The notes: generated from the letters alone by a model not told the origin. DNA of 55,614 bases from Rhodocyclaceae bacterium (GCA_026646875.1 JAPKHL010000027.1:1-55614), one strand, 5' to 3'. Shown: positions 17,741-25,336, counted from the first letter of the stretch. Program-made: numbers and translations.

Positions 17741-17816
17741 GGACGGGGCGAAGCGATGGGATGCGGCAGGGGACAAGCGGCGGGTGCGGCTCCCGGAGGC
17801 GCCGCACCGTTCTCGA

Positions 17817-17891
17817 TCAACGCACGTAGACGTAGGCGGTGACTTCGAAGCCGAGGCGGATTTCGCAGTAGGCGGGCGTTTCCCAGTTCAT
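17817..17891 (-). CDS. pqqA: PqqA, PQQ precursor peptide
   Basis: 24 residues, too short for ordinary gene finders. The core ...LGFEVTAYVYVR carries the essential Glu16 and Tyr20 in the E-x-x-x-Y arrangement that becomes PQQ. GGAG lies 7 bases before the ATG at 17891. Unusually it lies near the end of the operon, after pqqB and pqqC, rather than at the head, and has its own upstream hairpin. Confidence 0.95.
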   Translation of the reverse strand: MNWETPAYCEIRLGFEVTAYVYVR

Positions 17892-17917
17892 GGTCTATCT
17901 CCGTTGATATGGTGTGC

Positions 17918-17938
17918 GGAACGGCACTGCGCCGTTCC
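17918..17938 (-). other. Hairpin in the pqqC-pqqA intergenic region
   Basis: GGAACGGC and GCCGTTCC form a perfect 8-base stem with a 5-base loop, 26 bases upstream of the pqqA start and without a following U-run. It is therefore more likely an RNA-stabilising or processing element, or an operator, than a terminator. Highly expressed pqqA genes are often set off from neighbours by such hairpins. Confidence 0.6.
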
Positions 17939-18006
17939 TGGAGCCTATATTGGCGCGGGTGGCGCCGGGCGGCCAGCGCCTTTCCTGCATCCGCGCCTCC
18001 AGAAAA

Positions 18007-18759
18007 TCATGAATCGGCCGGCGGCATCGCAGTATAACCGCCCCAGCCGGCGATCTCGACCGGGCAGTAGGCAAGCAGCATGGCATCGAGCATCGACCAC
18101 AGGACATCGAGCTTGAACTGGAGGATCTGCAGCACCCGCGCCTGCCCCGCGCGCGTATCGAAGTGATCGAGCGCGATCTGCAGGCCATGCTCGACGTCGC
18201 GCCGCGCCTCGCGCAGGCGGCGCCGGAAGTAGTCGTAACCCTGTGCCTCGACCCACGGGTAGTGGGTCGGCCAGTTGTCCAGGCGCGACTGGTGGATGGT
18301 CGGCGCGAACAGCTCGGTCAGCGAGGAGACCGCGGCCTCCTGCCAGGGCCGGCTGCGCGCGAAATCGACATAGGCATCGACAGCGAAGCGCACGCCGGGC
18401 AGCACGTGCCGCTGGTCGGCCACCTCCTCGCGCGTCAACCCGACGGCCTCGCCCAGGCGCAGCCAGGCCTCGATGCCGCCGGGCTCGCCATCGCGCCCGT
18501 CGTGGTCGAGGATGCGCTGCACCCAGTGTCGGCGCACATCGCGCTCGGGACAGTTGGAGAGAATGGCGGCGTCCTTGATCGGGATGCAGACCTGGTAGTA
18601 GTAGCGATTCGCCACCCAGCCCTGCAGCTGGGCCCGGCTCAACTTGCCGGCATGCATCATGCGGTGGAAGGGATGATGGATGTGGTAGCGGCCGCCCATG
18701 CCGCGCAGGCGGGCTTCGAAAGCCTCGCGCGAGAGGGCCGGTTCCTGTTCATGGCTCAT
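18007..18759 (-). CDS. pqqC: PqqC, pyrroloquinoline-quinone synthase
   Basis: 250 residues, the full family length. AAGGAG lies 6 bases before the ATG at 18759. It is an all-helical TenA-like fold with the active-site stretches [60 protein letters not shown] and [14 protein letters not shown]. It catalyses the final cofactorless ring closure and eight-electron oxidation giving PQQ. Cytoplasmic. Confidence 0.97.
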   Translation of the reverse strand: MSHEQEPALSREAFEARLRGMGGRYHIHHPFHRMMHAGKLSRAQLQGWVANRYYYQVCIPIKDAAILSNCPERDVRRHWVQRILDHDGRDGEPGGIEAWLRLGEAVGLTREEVADQRHVLPGVRFAVDAYVDFARSRPWQEAAVSSLTELFAPTIHQSRLDNWPTHYPWVEAQGYDYFRRRLREARRDVEHGLQIALDHFDTRAGQARVLQILQFKLDVLWSMLDAMLLAYCPVEIAGWGGYTAMPPADS

Positions 18760-18825
18760 GGTTTTCTCCTTGGGGTTGGGTTCGTCGTCTTGTCGTTTTT
18801 TTTTTGCGGCATCGCGTCTCCGGCC

Positions 18826-19755
18826 TCAGGCCGGCACATCGCCGCCCTCGATCAGCATGCCGTCGTACGCGACCTCGATGCCGGCCTGCGCCAGCCGGGC
18901 CCGCTCCGGCGAGTCCTCGTCGAGGATCGGATTGGTGTTGTTGATGTGGATCAGTATCTTGCGCGGCTTCGGGTAGTGTCCGAGCAGGTCGATCATTCCG
19001 TCGGGGCCGGATTGCGGCAGATGTCCGATCTCGCGCGCCGTCTTGCCGGAAATGCCGAGCCGGATCATTTCGTCGTCGGTCCAGAAGGTGCCGTCGAGGA
19101 GCAGGCAGTCGGCACCCGCGAAGCAGGGTTCCAGCGCCGCGGTCATGGCACCGAAGCCCGGCGCGTAGAAGACCCGGTAGCCGCTCGCCGGCTCCTCGAT
19201 CAGCACCCCGATGTTGTCCTCCGCGGCCGGCTCGTGGCGGCGCGGCGAGAACGGCGGCGGCGCACTGGGCAGGGCCACCGGCGTGAAGCGCAGCCCGGGC
19301 ACGCCGGGCACGCTGAACGGGGTCGGCGGATCGACGCAGAGCGGCTGCCAGTCCACGCCGCAATAGTGTCCGAGCACGTTGAAGACCGGATTGCCGACGG
19401 TCAGGTCCTCGCGCACCAGGCGCGTGCACCACACCGGCAGCGGCGCACCCTCGCGCAACATGAAGAGGCCGGTGGTGTGGTCGATCTGCGCATCGACCAG
19501 CACCACCCCGGCGATGCCGGTGTCGCGGAGCGCGCGCGCCGGCTGCAAGGCGGGGTTGGCACGGATCTGCGCAAGGATGTCGGGCGAGGCGTTGAAGAGG
19601 ACCCAGTCGCGTCCGTCGGTGCTGACGGCGATCGAGGATTGCGTGCGCGGCAGCGCGCGCACGCTGCCGCTGCGTACGCCGGCACAGTTGCGACAGTTGC
19701 AGTTCCACTGCGGGAAGCCGCCGCCGGCGGCCGATCCGAGCACGAGTATCTTCAT
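18826..19755 (-). CDS. pqqB: PqqB, metallo-beta-lactamase-fold oxygenase
   Basis: 309 residues. The N-terminus KILVLGSAAGGGFPQWNCNCRNC is diagnostic of PqqB, with its extra Zn-binding Cys cluster; DAQIDHTTGLFMLR and LLDGTFWTDDEM belong to the lactamase-like core. It hydroxylates the cross-linked tyrosine during PQQ maturation. It follows the DHODH-like gene by 33 bases. A run of ten A bases (minus strand, 18796-18805) lies between pqqB and pqqC. Confidence 0.97.
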   Translation of the reverse strand: MKILVLGSAAGGGFPQWNCNCRNCAGVRSGSVRALPRTQSSIAVSTDGRDWVLFNASPDILAQIRANPALQPARALRDTGIAGVVLVDAQIDHTTGLFMLREGAPLPVWCTRLVREDLTVGNPVFNVLGHYCGVDWQPLCVDPPTPFSVPGVPGLRFTPVALPSAPPPFSPRRHEPAAEDNIGVLIEEPASGYRVFYAPGFGAMTAALEPCFAGADCLLLDGTFWTDDEMIRLGISGKTAREIGHLPQSGPDGMIDLLGHYPKPRKILIHINNTNPILDEDSPERARLAQAGIEVAYDGMLIEGGDVPA

Positions 19756-19788
19756 TGGTGGGCAAGCTCCATGCGAAACGCCCGGCCG

Positions 19789-20622
19789 TCACGCGCGACC
19801 GGAGGATGACGGCGGAAAATCGCCGGACTCGCGGGCATCCCGCGAGCGCGAGCGCGCCGGAAAAAGCAGATCGTCGACGCAGCCGTCGCCCAGCTCCGCG
19901 AAGGCGCCGTGCACCTGCAGCGCGCTGGCACCGGCGGCAAGCAGGGCCGCCACGTCGGTGGCGCGGCGGATGCCGCCGACCGCCAGCAGTTCGGGCAGGC
20001 GGCCGCAGTCGGCGGCCAGCCCGGCGCGGGCGCGTTCGAAAGCACTCACGTCGGCGCCCTCGGCTAGCGCGCCCCGCTCCGGCAGCACGACGAGCAGCGC
20101 GTCGACCCCGGCCCGCGCCGCAAGACCGGCCAGCGGCGGAAAGCTCGCGTCCAGCGGCAGCTTGAGGACCAGCGCGGGCCGTCGGCCATGCGCAGCGGCC
20201 CACGCATCGCGTACCTCGCGGGCGCCGCAGAGGGCTCGCCAGAGCCGGGAGGCCGAGGCGGGCGCACGCCAGGCGGCGGCGCTCTCGGCGCTCAGGTTGA
20301 GGGTCAGGAAATCGGCCGCCGGCGCGCACAGCGGCACCCCTGCCAGCCAGTCGCCGGCATCCGGCGCGTCCGCCGCGAGGCCAAGGTTGATGCCCAGTGC
20401 GGGCCGCTGCCGGCGTACGGCGAACGGCGCCAGGCGCTGTGCCAGCGCCGCCGCGCCGGCATGCCTTCCGGATACGGGAACAATGCCGACCGTGCCGAAT
20501 TCGACGCCGCCGAAGCCGAGCGCCAGCAGTTCCGCCGCGCGCTTTCCGTCGCGGTCGATGCCGGCAGCCAGCAGCAGCGGATTGTCGAGACGGCGCCCGG
20601 CCGGCGCCCAGGACGCGCTCAT
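19789..20622 (-). CDS. Dihydroorotate dehydrogenase-like FMN protein inside the PQQ operon
   Basis: 277 residues from the ATG at 20622, which overlaps the preceding SerC-like stop as ATGA. The PyrD-type barrel is recognisable: NPLLLAAGIDRDGKRAAELLALGFGGVEFGTV, ALGINLG, VLKLPLD, LLAVGGIRRATDVAALLAAGASALQVHGAF. Where class 2 DHODHs have N-x-S-S-P-N-T, this protein reads LNLSAESAA, so the catalytic serine and orotate-binding Asn appear replaced. It is also about 60 residues shorter than class 2 enzymes. Inference: a flavin-binding paralogue with another substrate, tied to PQQ or its electron acceptor by operon position. Confidence 0.72.
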   Translation of the reverse strand: MSASWAPAGRRLDNPLLLAAGIDRDGKRAAELLALGFGGVEFGTVGIVPVSGRHAGAAALAQRLAPFAVRRQRPALGINLGLAADAPDAGDWLAGVPLCAPAADFLTLNLSAESAAAWRAPASASRLWRALCGAREVRDAWAAAHGRRPALVLKLPLDASFPPLAGLAARAGVDALLVVLPERGALAEGADVSAFERARAGLAADCGRLPELLAVGGIRRATDVAALLAAGASALQVHGAFAELGDGCVDDLLFPARSRSRDARESGDFPPSSSGRA

Positions 20623-21680
20623 CCGTGCCGCCGCCGGAAGTCGTCCATGAAATCGGCGAGCGCCCGCGCGCCGGCCTCGGGCATGGCGTTGTAAAGGCTG
20701 GCGCGCATGCCGCCGACCTGGGCGTGTCCGCGCAGGTGGTGGAGCCCCGCCGCCTCGGCGGCGGCGAGGAAATCCGCCTCGCGCGCCGGGTCGGCCAGGC
20801 GGAAGCAGACGTTGGTGATCGACCGCCAGGCGCCGTCCACCACCGCCCGGTAGAAGCCCGCGCTGTCGTCGATCGCCGCGTAGAGCAGCGCGGCCTTGCG
20901 CCGGTTGCGCTCGGCCAGCGCGGCCAGCCCGCCCTCCTCGCCGATCCATTCGAAGACCAGCGAGGCGAGCAGGATCTCGGCCAGCGGCGGGGTATTGACG
21001 CAGCTGTCCTGCTCGGCCTGGCGCCGGTACGACCAGGTCGCCGGGGCGCGGCTGGCCGGCCGTGCCAGCAGATCCTCGCGCACGATGACGACGCACAGCC
21101 CCGGCGGGCCGATGTTCTTCTGCGCGCTGGCGTAGAGCAGCCCGAACCGGGCGCAGTCGAGCGGGCCGGCGAGGAAGCAGGAGGTGGCGTCGGCCACCCG
21201 GGGCACCGTGCCGCAGTCGGGCAGCGATGGCCAGGCCCGCCCGTCGGCAGTCTCGTTGAGGGTCAGGTGGCAGTAGGCGGTGTCGTCCGGCAGCGGCTCG
21301 CCGCGCCCGTCGGGCAGGGCGCGCAGCAGCGCCGTGCCGAAGCGCGCGGCCTCGCCGTGGGCGCGGCGCGCCCAGTAGCCGGAGTCGTAATAGACCGCCG
21401 GCTCCGTTCCCTCGAGCAGGTTGAGCGGCACCGCGGCAAACTGGTGCGAAGCGCCGCCGGCCAGGAACAGGATGCGGTGGCTGTCCGGCAGGTCGAGCAG
21501 GCGCGCCAGGGTGCGGCGTGCCCCGGCGATCAGGGCACGGGTATCAGGATGGCTGAACGGCCGCTCGAGCAGGCCGCCGCCCTTGCCGCCCGCGAACAGC
21601 TGCTCGCGGGCGCGCGCCAGCACCGGCGCGGGGATCGCCGCCGGACCGGCGGCGAAGTTGTAGGCGCCGCGCTCGGCCAC
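20619..21680 (-). CDS. SerC-like PLP aminotransferase inside the PQQ operon
   Basis: 353 residues from a GTG at 21680, 4 bases after the preceding stop; no ATG is nearby. It is clearly of the phosphoserine aminotransferase family: YNFAAGPAAIP, LFLAGGASHQFAAVPLNLL, NETADG, the PLP lysine in ASAQKNIGPPG, NTPPLAEILL and GGMRASLYNAMPEAG. In the phosphate-binding loop E. coli SerC has SHR; here it is SHPD, replacing the Arg. The housekeeping serC of betaproteobacteria normally neighbours pheA/aroA, so this is probably a paralogue. It could be a true SerC or act on a different substrate. Confidence 0.82.
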   Translation of the reverse strand: MAERGAYNFAAGPAAIPAPVLARAREQLFAGGKGGGLLERPFSHPDTRALIAGARRTLARLLDLPDSHRILFLAGGASHQFAAVPLNLLEGTEPAVYYDSGYWARRAHGEAARFGTALLRALPDGRGEPLPDDTAYCHLTLNETADGRAWPSLPDCGTVPRVADATSCFLAGPLDCARFGLLYASAQKNIGPPGLCVVIVREDLLARPASRAPATWSYRRQAEQDSCVNTPPLAEILLASLVFEWIGEEGGLAALAERNRRKAALLYAAIDDSAGFYRAVVDGAWRSITNVCFRLADPAREADFLAAAEAAGLHHLRGHAQVGGMRASLYNAMPEAGARALADFMDDFRRRHG

Positions 21681-21684
21681 GGAC

Positions 21685-22191
21685 TCAACCGAACAGGGCG
21701 CCGCCGTGGCTGCCGGCGGCCATGAAGAACAGCGTCGGGATCGACAGCATGGTGTTGGTGCGCGAGGACAGATGGGTGATGCGCGAACAGCGCAGGCGCT
21801 CCTCGATGCTGGCGGGGACGAAGCCGAGCAGCTTCTTCTGGTGCGGCCAGAGCACCAGCCAGAGATTGAGCACCATGAAGGTTCCGAGGTACATGCCGAT
21901 GCCGATCGGCGCCAGCCCGCCCTCGAGGCGCAGCGCGCCGGGCAGCCAGCCGCGCAGCGCCAGCATGCCGAAACCGCTGGCCAGGGTGACCACCGCCGCC
22001 CAGCGGAAGGTGCCGTGCTCGCGCCCGAGCAGGGCGGTCATGCGCGGGCTGTCCGGGGTGATCAGATCGTCCGCGCAGAGGGGACGGTAGCTGGGCCGCT
22101 GCACGACGCTGGCGTAGTTGTGACCGACCCAGATCAGGATGCCGAACAGGTGCGTCCAGCGCAGCAGGAGATCGATGACGCCGCTGTCCAT
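21685..22191 (-). CDS. Four-helix membrane protein, PuuD/urate-oxidase N-terminal-like
   Basis: 168 residues with hydrophobic helices at about 5-24, 58-78, 90-115 and 147-163. LLRWTHLFGILIWVGHNYAS and the His residues near the other helix ends resemble the Urate_ox_N (DUF989) membrane domain of PuuD. In PuuD a cytochrome c domain follows; here it is absent. The His pattern would suit b-type haem or quinone binding (inference). It starts 3 bases after the 31-residue membrane peptide stops, so the two probably act together in the inner membrane. Confidence 0.7.
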   Translation of the reverse strand: MDSGVIDLLLRWTHLFGILIWVGHNYASVVQRPSYRPLCADDLITPDSPRMTALLGREHGTFRWAAVVTLASGFGMLALRGWLPGALRLEGGLAPIGIGMYLGTFMVLNLWLVLWPHQKKLLGFVPASIEERLRCSRITHLSSRTNTMLSIPTLFFMAAGSHGGALFG

Positions 22192-22194
22192 GGC

Positions 22195-22290
22195 TCAGAC
22201 CAGGAAGGCGCGCACCAGCGCGAAGAGCACGGCGGTCAGGGCGAAGCCGAGCAGCAGGGTGCCGGTCGCCGTGTCGTAGGGATGCTTCAT
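22195..22290 (-). CDS. 31-residue single-helix membrane peptide
   Basis: A short reading frame whose ATG overlaps the pqqE stop (ATGA at 22287-22290) and whose TGA is followed after 3 bases by the next ATG. It encodes MKHPYDTATG, then about 18 hydrophobic residues (LLLGFALTAVLFALV), then RAFLV: a typical small inner-membrane subunit like those of cytochrome oxidases. Coupling on both sides makes it very likely real and a partner of the four-helix protein. Confidence 0.7.
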   Translation of the reverse strand: MKHPYDTATGTLLLGFALTAVLFALVRAFLV

Positions 22291-23444
22291 GCGTCCTTCC
22301 CCATGAAGGCGGTCGACACCGAGGCGGCGCTGCGCTTGACCAGCGGCTTGTGGAAGCGCATCGGCCGGCTGGCGATGGCCGTCGCCTCGCGCACCAGTGC
22401 ATGGTGCGGCGAGCGGCTGCAGGCCGGGTCGGTGTTGCTGGCGTCGCCGGTGAGCAGGAAGGCCTGGCAGCGGCAGCCGCCGAAGTCCTTCTCGCGCTCG
22501 CCGCAGGAGCGGCAGGGTTCCTGCATCCAGTCGTCGCCGCGATACAGGCGGAACAGCGGCGACTCGTGCCAGATCCACGACAGCGACTGCTCGCGCACCG
22601 AATGGAAATCGAGTCCGGGAATCACCCGCGCCTCCTGGCAGGGCATGGCCACGCCGTCCGGCGCCAGGGTCAGGTGGATCGCCCCCCAGCCGTTCATGCA
22701 GGCCTTGGGACGCCCCTCGTAGTAGTCCGGGATGACGAAGTAGATGGTCATGCCGTCGTCGCCCAGGCGCTCGCGCCAGCGCTTCACCACCGCCTCGGCC
22801 GCGCGGATCTCCTCCAGCGTCGGCATCAGCTCGTCGCGGTTGAGCAGCGCCCAGTTGTAGTACTGCACGTTGGCCAGCTCGATGTACTCGATGCCGAGGC
22901 CGGAGGCGAAGGCGAGCATGTCGTCGATCTCGCCGATGTTCTGGCGGGTCACCGGCATGTTGAGCACCATCGGGAAATCGTGCGCCTTGATCAGGCGGGC
23001 CGCCTCGAGCTTCAGCGCATGCGCGCGGGCACCGACCAGCTCGTCGGTCAGCTCGCTGCGGATGGCCTGCAGGGAGAGCTGGATCTGCTTGAGACCGGCG
23101 GCCTTCAGCGCCAGCAGGCGCTCTTCGGTGAGGCCGATGCCCGAGGTGATCAGGTTGGTATAGAAGCCGATCGAATCGGCGTAGGCGACCAGTTCCTCGA
23201 GATCATCGCGCATCAGCGGCTCGCCGCCGGTGAAGCCGAGCTGCAGCGCACCGATGGCGCGGGCATCGCGCAGGACCTGCTTCCACTCCTCGGTGCTCAG
23301 TTCGTTTGCCGAGTAATCCTCGAAATCGAGGGGGTTGTTGCACCAGCTGCACTTGAGCGGGCAGCGGTAGGTCAGTTCGAGCGACAGCCAGAGCGGCTTG
23401 CCGTCTCCATCCAGGCGAAGGGGGCCGTTCTGTTCCTTGGGCAT
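22287..23444 (-). CDS. pqqE: PqqE, PqqA peptide cyclase (radical SAM)
   Basis: 385 residues; AAGGAG precedes the ATG at 23444. The radical SAM cluster is CPLKCSWC. The SPASM auxiliary cluster ligands lie in MPCQEARVI and CRSCGEREKDFGGCRCQAFLLTG...DPACSRSPHH. It forms the C-C bond between Glu16 and Tyr20 of PqqA while PqqA is held by PqqD. It is separated here from pqqA and pqqD by seven genes, and a large hairpin precedes it. Confidence 0.97.
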   Translation of the reverse strand: MPKEQNGPLRLDGDGKPLWLSLELTYRCPLKCSWCNNPLDFEDYSANELSTEEWKQVLRDARAIGALQLGFTGGEPLMRDDLEELVAYADSIGFYTNLITSGIGLTEERLLALKAAGLKQIQLSLQAIRSELTDELVGARAHALKLEAARLIKAHDFPMVLNMPVTRQNIGEIDDMLAFASGLGIEYIELANVQYYNWALLNRDELMPTLEEIRAAEAVVKRWRERLGDDGMTIYFVIPDYYEGRPKACMNGWGAIHLTLAPDGVAMPCQEARVIPGLDFHSVREQSLSWIWHESPLFRLYRGDDWMQEPCRSCGEREKDFGGCRCQAFLLTGDASNTDPACSRSPHHALVREATAIASRPMRFHKPLVKRSAASVSTAFMGKDA

Positions 23445-23470
23445 GATGCGCTCCTTGCTGAGTCAATCGA

Positions 23471-23533
23471 CGAGCCCCCATTCTTGCCTCGCCGCCGACG
23501 GGCGTCAGCCGGCAAAGCATGAACGGGGGCTCG
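23471..23533 (-). other. Large stem-loop upstream of pqqE
   Basis: CGAGCCCCC and GGGGGCTCG are perfect 9-base arms (extending to about 12 of 13 pairs with ATTC/GAAC), enclosing an inner CTT-GCC/GGC-AAG stem. It ends 27 bases before the pqqE start, leaving the ribosome site free. No U-run follows. Probable RNA structural or processing element within the operon transcript. Confidence 0.55.
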
Positions 23534-23574
23534 CGATTTTCTCGATTCGCCGCCGGCGCACCGCACGCGTCGGC

Positions 23575-24564
23575 TCAGCCGTCGACCGTCATGTACACCA
23601 GGGTCTGGTTGAGCAGCTGGTAGGCCACCTCGCCGAAGGTGGCGGGACCGGTCAGGGCGCCGACGCGGCGCCCCTCGAGCCCGCAGTGCAGGTAGTTGAG
23701 GATGCAGTTGCAGGAGAAGACGGCGCTGCTGGCGTGACCGCCGGCCGGCACGGCCAGCGCGAAACCCTCGACGTAGTCGCCCATCGGCGCGGCCAGCCGG
23801 TACTCCATGCCGGCGAAGACCGGCGCGTAGAATTCGACGCGGCGGGCAGCGGCATCGATGCTGCGGATGCTGACGTTGATGTGCGCGCCGCAGTAGTCGG
23901 CGACCAGCGGCAGGCGCGTGTCGGCCTGGGTCTGCAGCAGATGGTCGGCGAGATTGCCGGGGCGTCCGTCGATCAGGCAGTCGCCGGCGGAGAAGCCGGT
24001 TTCGGCGAAGGTGATGACGCTGCCTTCGCCCGGGCGGAAGAGATTGACGATGTCGATGTGCGCGCTTTTCTCCGGCGGCAGCTCGACGTGCATGACCACG
24101 GCGGCGGCATCGGAGAGCATCTTGCGCTGCCCGTTGGCGACCACCGGCGCGACCTTGCCGAGATCGTCGAGGTGCACGCCCGCGACCCAGCCGGCCAGCG
24201 GCTTCATGAAGGCGTCCTCGTACTCCGGCGCGTTGCTCGCGAAATCGGCGTGCGCCTGGCTGAAGGCGGGGATGATGATCAGGGAAAAACCGTTCTCGGG
24301 CGCATCGAGAAAGATCCGCGGCAGATCGCTGCGGGCGTAGAAGCGGATCTGCGGCGTCTTCCCGAAGGTCGGCACCTCGCTCAGGAAGACCTTGTCGCGG
24401 CTGCACTCGCCGCCCTGCTCGGTAACGAAATAGGGAATGCTGCCGCCGATCCAGTTGCCGGCGGGCAGGGCCTCGAGCAGGCGGGCATCGCCCGCCACGG
24501 AAAAGCTGCGACCGCTGGCGAGCAGCGTGGCCGCCTCGGCGGGGGCAAGCAGACCGCTAAACAT
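23575..24564 (-). CDS. Unrecognised cytoplasmic protein of the PQQ operon
   Basis: 329 residues from the ATG at 24564, which overlaps the end of the preceding gene by 8 bases with GGGAG 7 bases upstream. No signal peptide or membrane helix. Ordered segments include VAGDARLLEALPAGNWIGGSIPYFV, FAETGFSAGDCLIDGRPGNLADHLL, ADYCGAHINVSI and FSCNCILNYLHCGLEG (three Cys). The layout is faintly like FIST-type sensory domains, but I would not assign a family. Overlap with its neighbour and position upstream of pqqE indicate a PQQ-linked role. Confidence 0.6.
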   Translation of the reverse strand: MFSGLLAPAEAATLLASGRSFSVAGDARLLEALPAGNWIGGSIPYFVTEQGGECSRDKVFLSEVPTFGKTPQIRFYARSDLPRIFLDAPENGFSLIIIPAFSQAHADFASNAPEYEDAFMKPLAGWVAGVHLDDLGKVAPVVANGQRKMLSDAAAVVMHVELPPEKSAHIDIVNLFRPGEGSVITFAETGFSAGDCLIDGRPGNLADHLLQTQADTRLPLVADYCGAHINVSIRSIDAAARRVEFYAPVFAGMEYRLAAPMGDYVEGFALAVPAGGHASSAVFSCNCILNYLHCGLEGRRVGALTGPATFGEVAYQLLNQTLVYMTVDG

Positions 24565-25273
24565 TGGTGATCTCCCGGTTCGACTGTTGGTGGTGACGAA
24601 GCTGCGCAATCTCGCCGCCGAGGGCCTGCCGATGCCGCTCGAAGTAGCGGTGCAGCTCGCGTACCTTGATCTGGCGCACGCCCGGATCGTTGATCGTCTT
24701 GAACTGGGCACGCAGGCGGGTGATCAGCAGCTTCAGGCTGAGCGTGTGCACATCGATCTCGATGCGCCCGTCGAGCAGCGACTCCCAGACGATGTGCTCG
24801 ACATCGGGCAAGCCGCCGCCCTCCCCGCCCTGGGCCTCCCCGCCCTGGGCCTCCTCGGCCTGACCGCGCTCGAAGGCGTATTTGTACTTCCAGAGATCGG
24901 TCAGCGGCAAGTCCAGCAGCTTGCACACCGACTGGAAGCTGACCCCCTCGGCGAGCAGTGTCAGGATTTCCTGGCGCAGGGCATAGGTGAATGGAATCTT
25001 GGCATCGCCCGCCCAGGGCACGTCGCCGAACTGGCCGACCGCCAGCATCGGCACGTGGATGTAGCACGGCATCCCGCACAGGTTGGAATGCCGCCAGACC
25101 ACGCTCTCGCTCGGCGAAGGCAGGCGCTGGCCACGTCCGAACCAGGAGCGGCCGCGATCGGCGACGATCCAGATATCGACCCGGCGTCCGCCGGTCGTGA
25201 GTTGCACGTCGCCGATTTGCCACGGCGAACCGACATTGAGCAAGCGATCGATCGATGTGACGCTTTCAGCCAT
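24557..25273 (-). CDS. ISL3-transposase-like N-terminal protein heading the PQQ operon
   Basis: 238 residues; GGAGG precedes the ATG at 25273. It resembles the first third of ISL3-family transposases: VVWRHSNLCGMPCYIHVPM parallels the WRHLDxxxxxTYI box after the zinc finger, and VPWAGDAKIPFTYALRQEILTLLAEGVSFQSVCKLLDLPLTDLWKYKYAFERG parallels VPWA..FT and the helix-turn-helix region. The zinc-finger Cys pairs are missing, and no DDE catalytic domain follows. A Gly/Glu repeat (EEAQGGEAQGGEGGG) links to a charged helical C-terminus. Inference: a domesticated DNA-binding protein, possibly a regulator. It is first in the operon and overlaps the next gene. Confidence 0.6.
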   Translation of the reverse strand: MAESVTSIDRLLNVGSPWQIGDVQLTTGGRRVDIWIVADRGRSWFGRGQRLPSPSESVVWRHSNLCGMPCYIHVPMLAVGQFGDVPWAGDAKIPFTYALRQEILTLLAEGVSFQSVCKLLDLPLTDLWKYKYAFERGQAEEAQGGEAQGGEGGGLPDVEHIVWESLLDGRIEIDVHTLSLKLLITRLRAQFKTINDPGVRQIKVRELHRYFERHRQALGGEIAQLRHHQQSNREITNV

Positions 25274-25308
25274 CGGGAACCCCTCCAGTCACGACAATTC
25301 ATGTTCCG

Positions 25309-25336
25309 GAAAAAAGCCGGCGTCCGAAGACGCCGG
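25309..25336 (-). terminator. Intrinsic terminator in the leader of the PQQ operon
   Basis: On the minus strand CCGGCGTC-TTCG-GACGCCGGC is a stem of at least 8 pairs closed by a UUCG tetraloop and followed by six U. It lies 36 bases upstream of the first operon gene and downstream of the putative promoter at 25464-25478. It would end a roughly 140-base leader RNA unless read through. Confidence 0.85.

Noticed and set aside
18796-18805. Run of ten T (plus strand) between pqqC and pqqB as a terminator
   Set aside because: On the plus strand no stable hairpin directly precedes it, and both flanking genes are on the minus strand where it is an A-run.
18163-19809. 548-codon plus-strand frame opposite pqqC and pqqB
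   Set aside because: No recognisable domain, Arg/Val/Gly-biased antisense composition; the minus-strand genes are unambiguous.
24557-25273. Live insertion sequence at the head of the PQQ operon
   Set aside because: No DDE domain, terminal inverted repeats or target duplication seen; the frame is overlapped with and coupled to the next gene.
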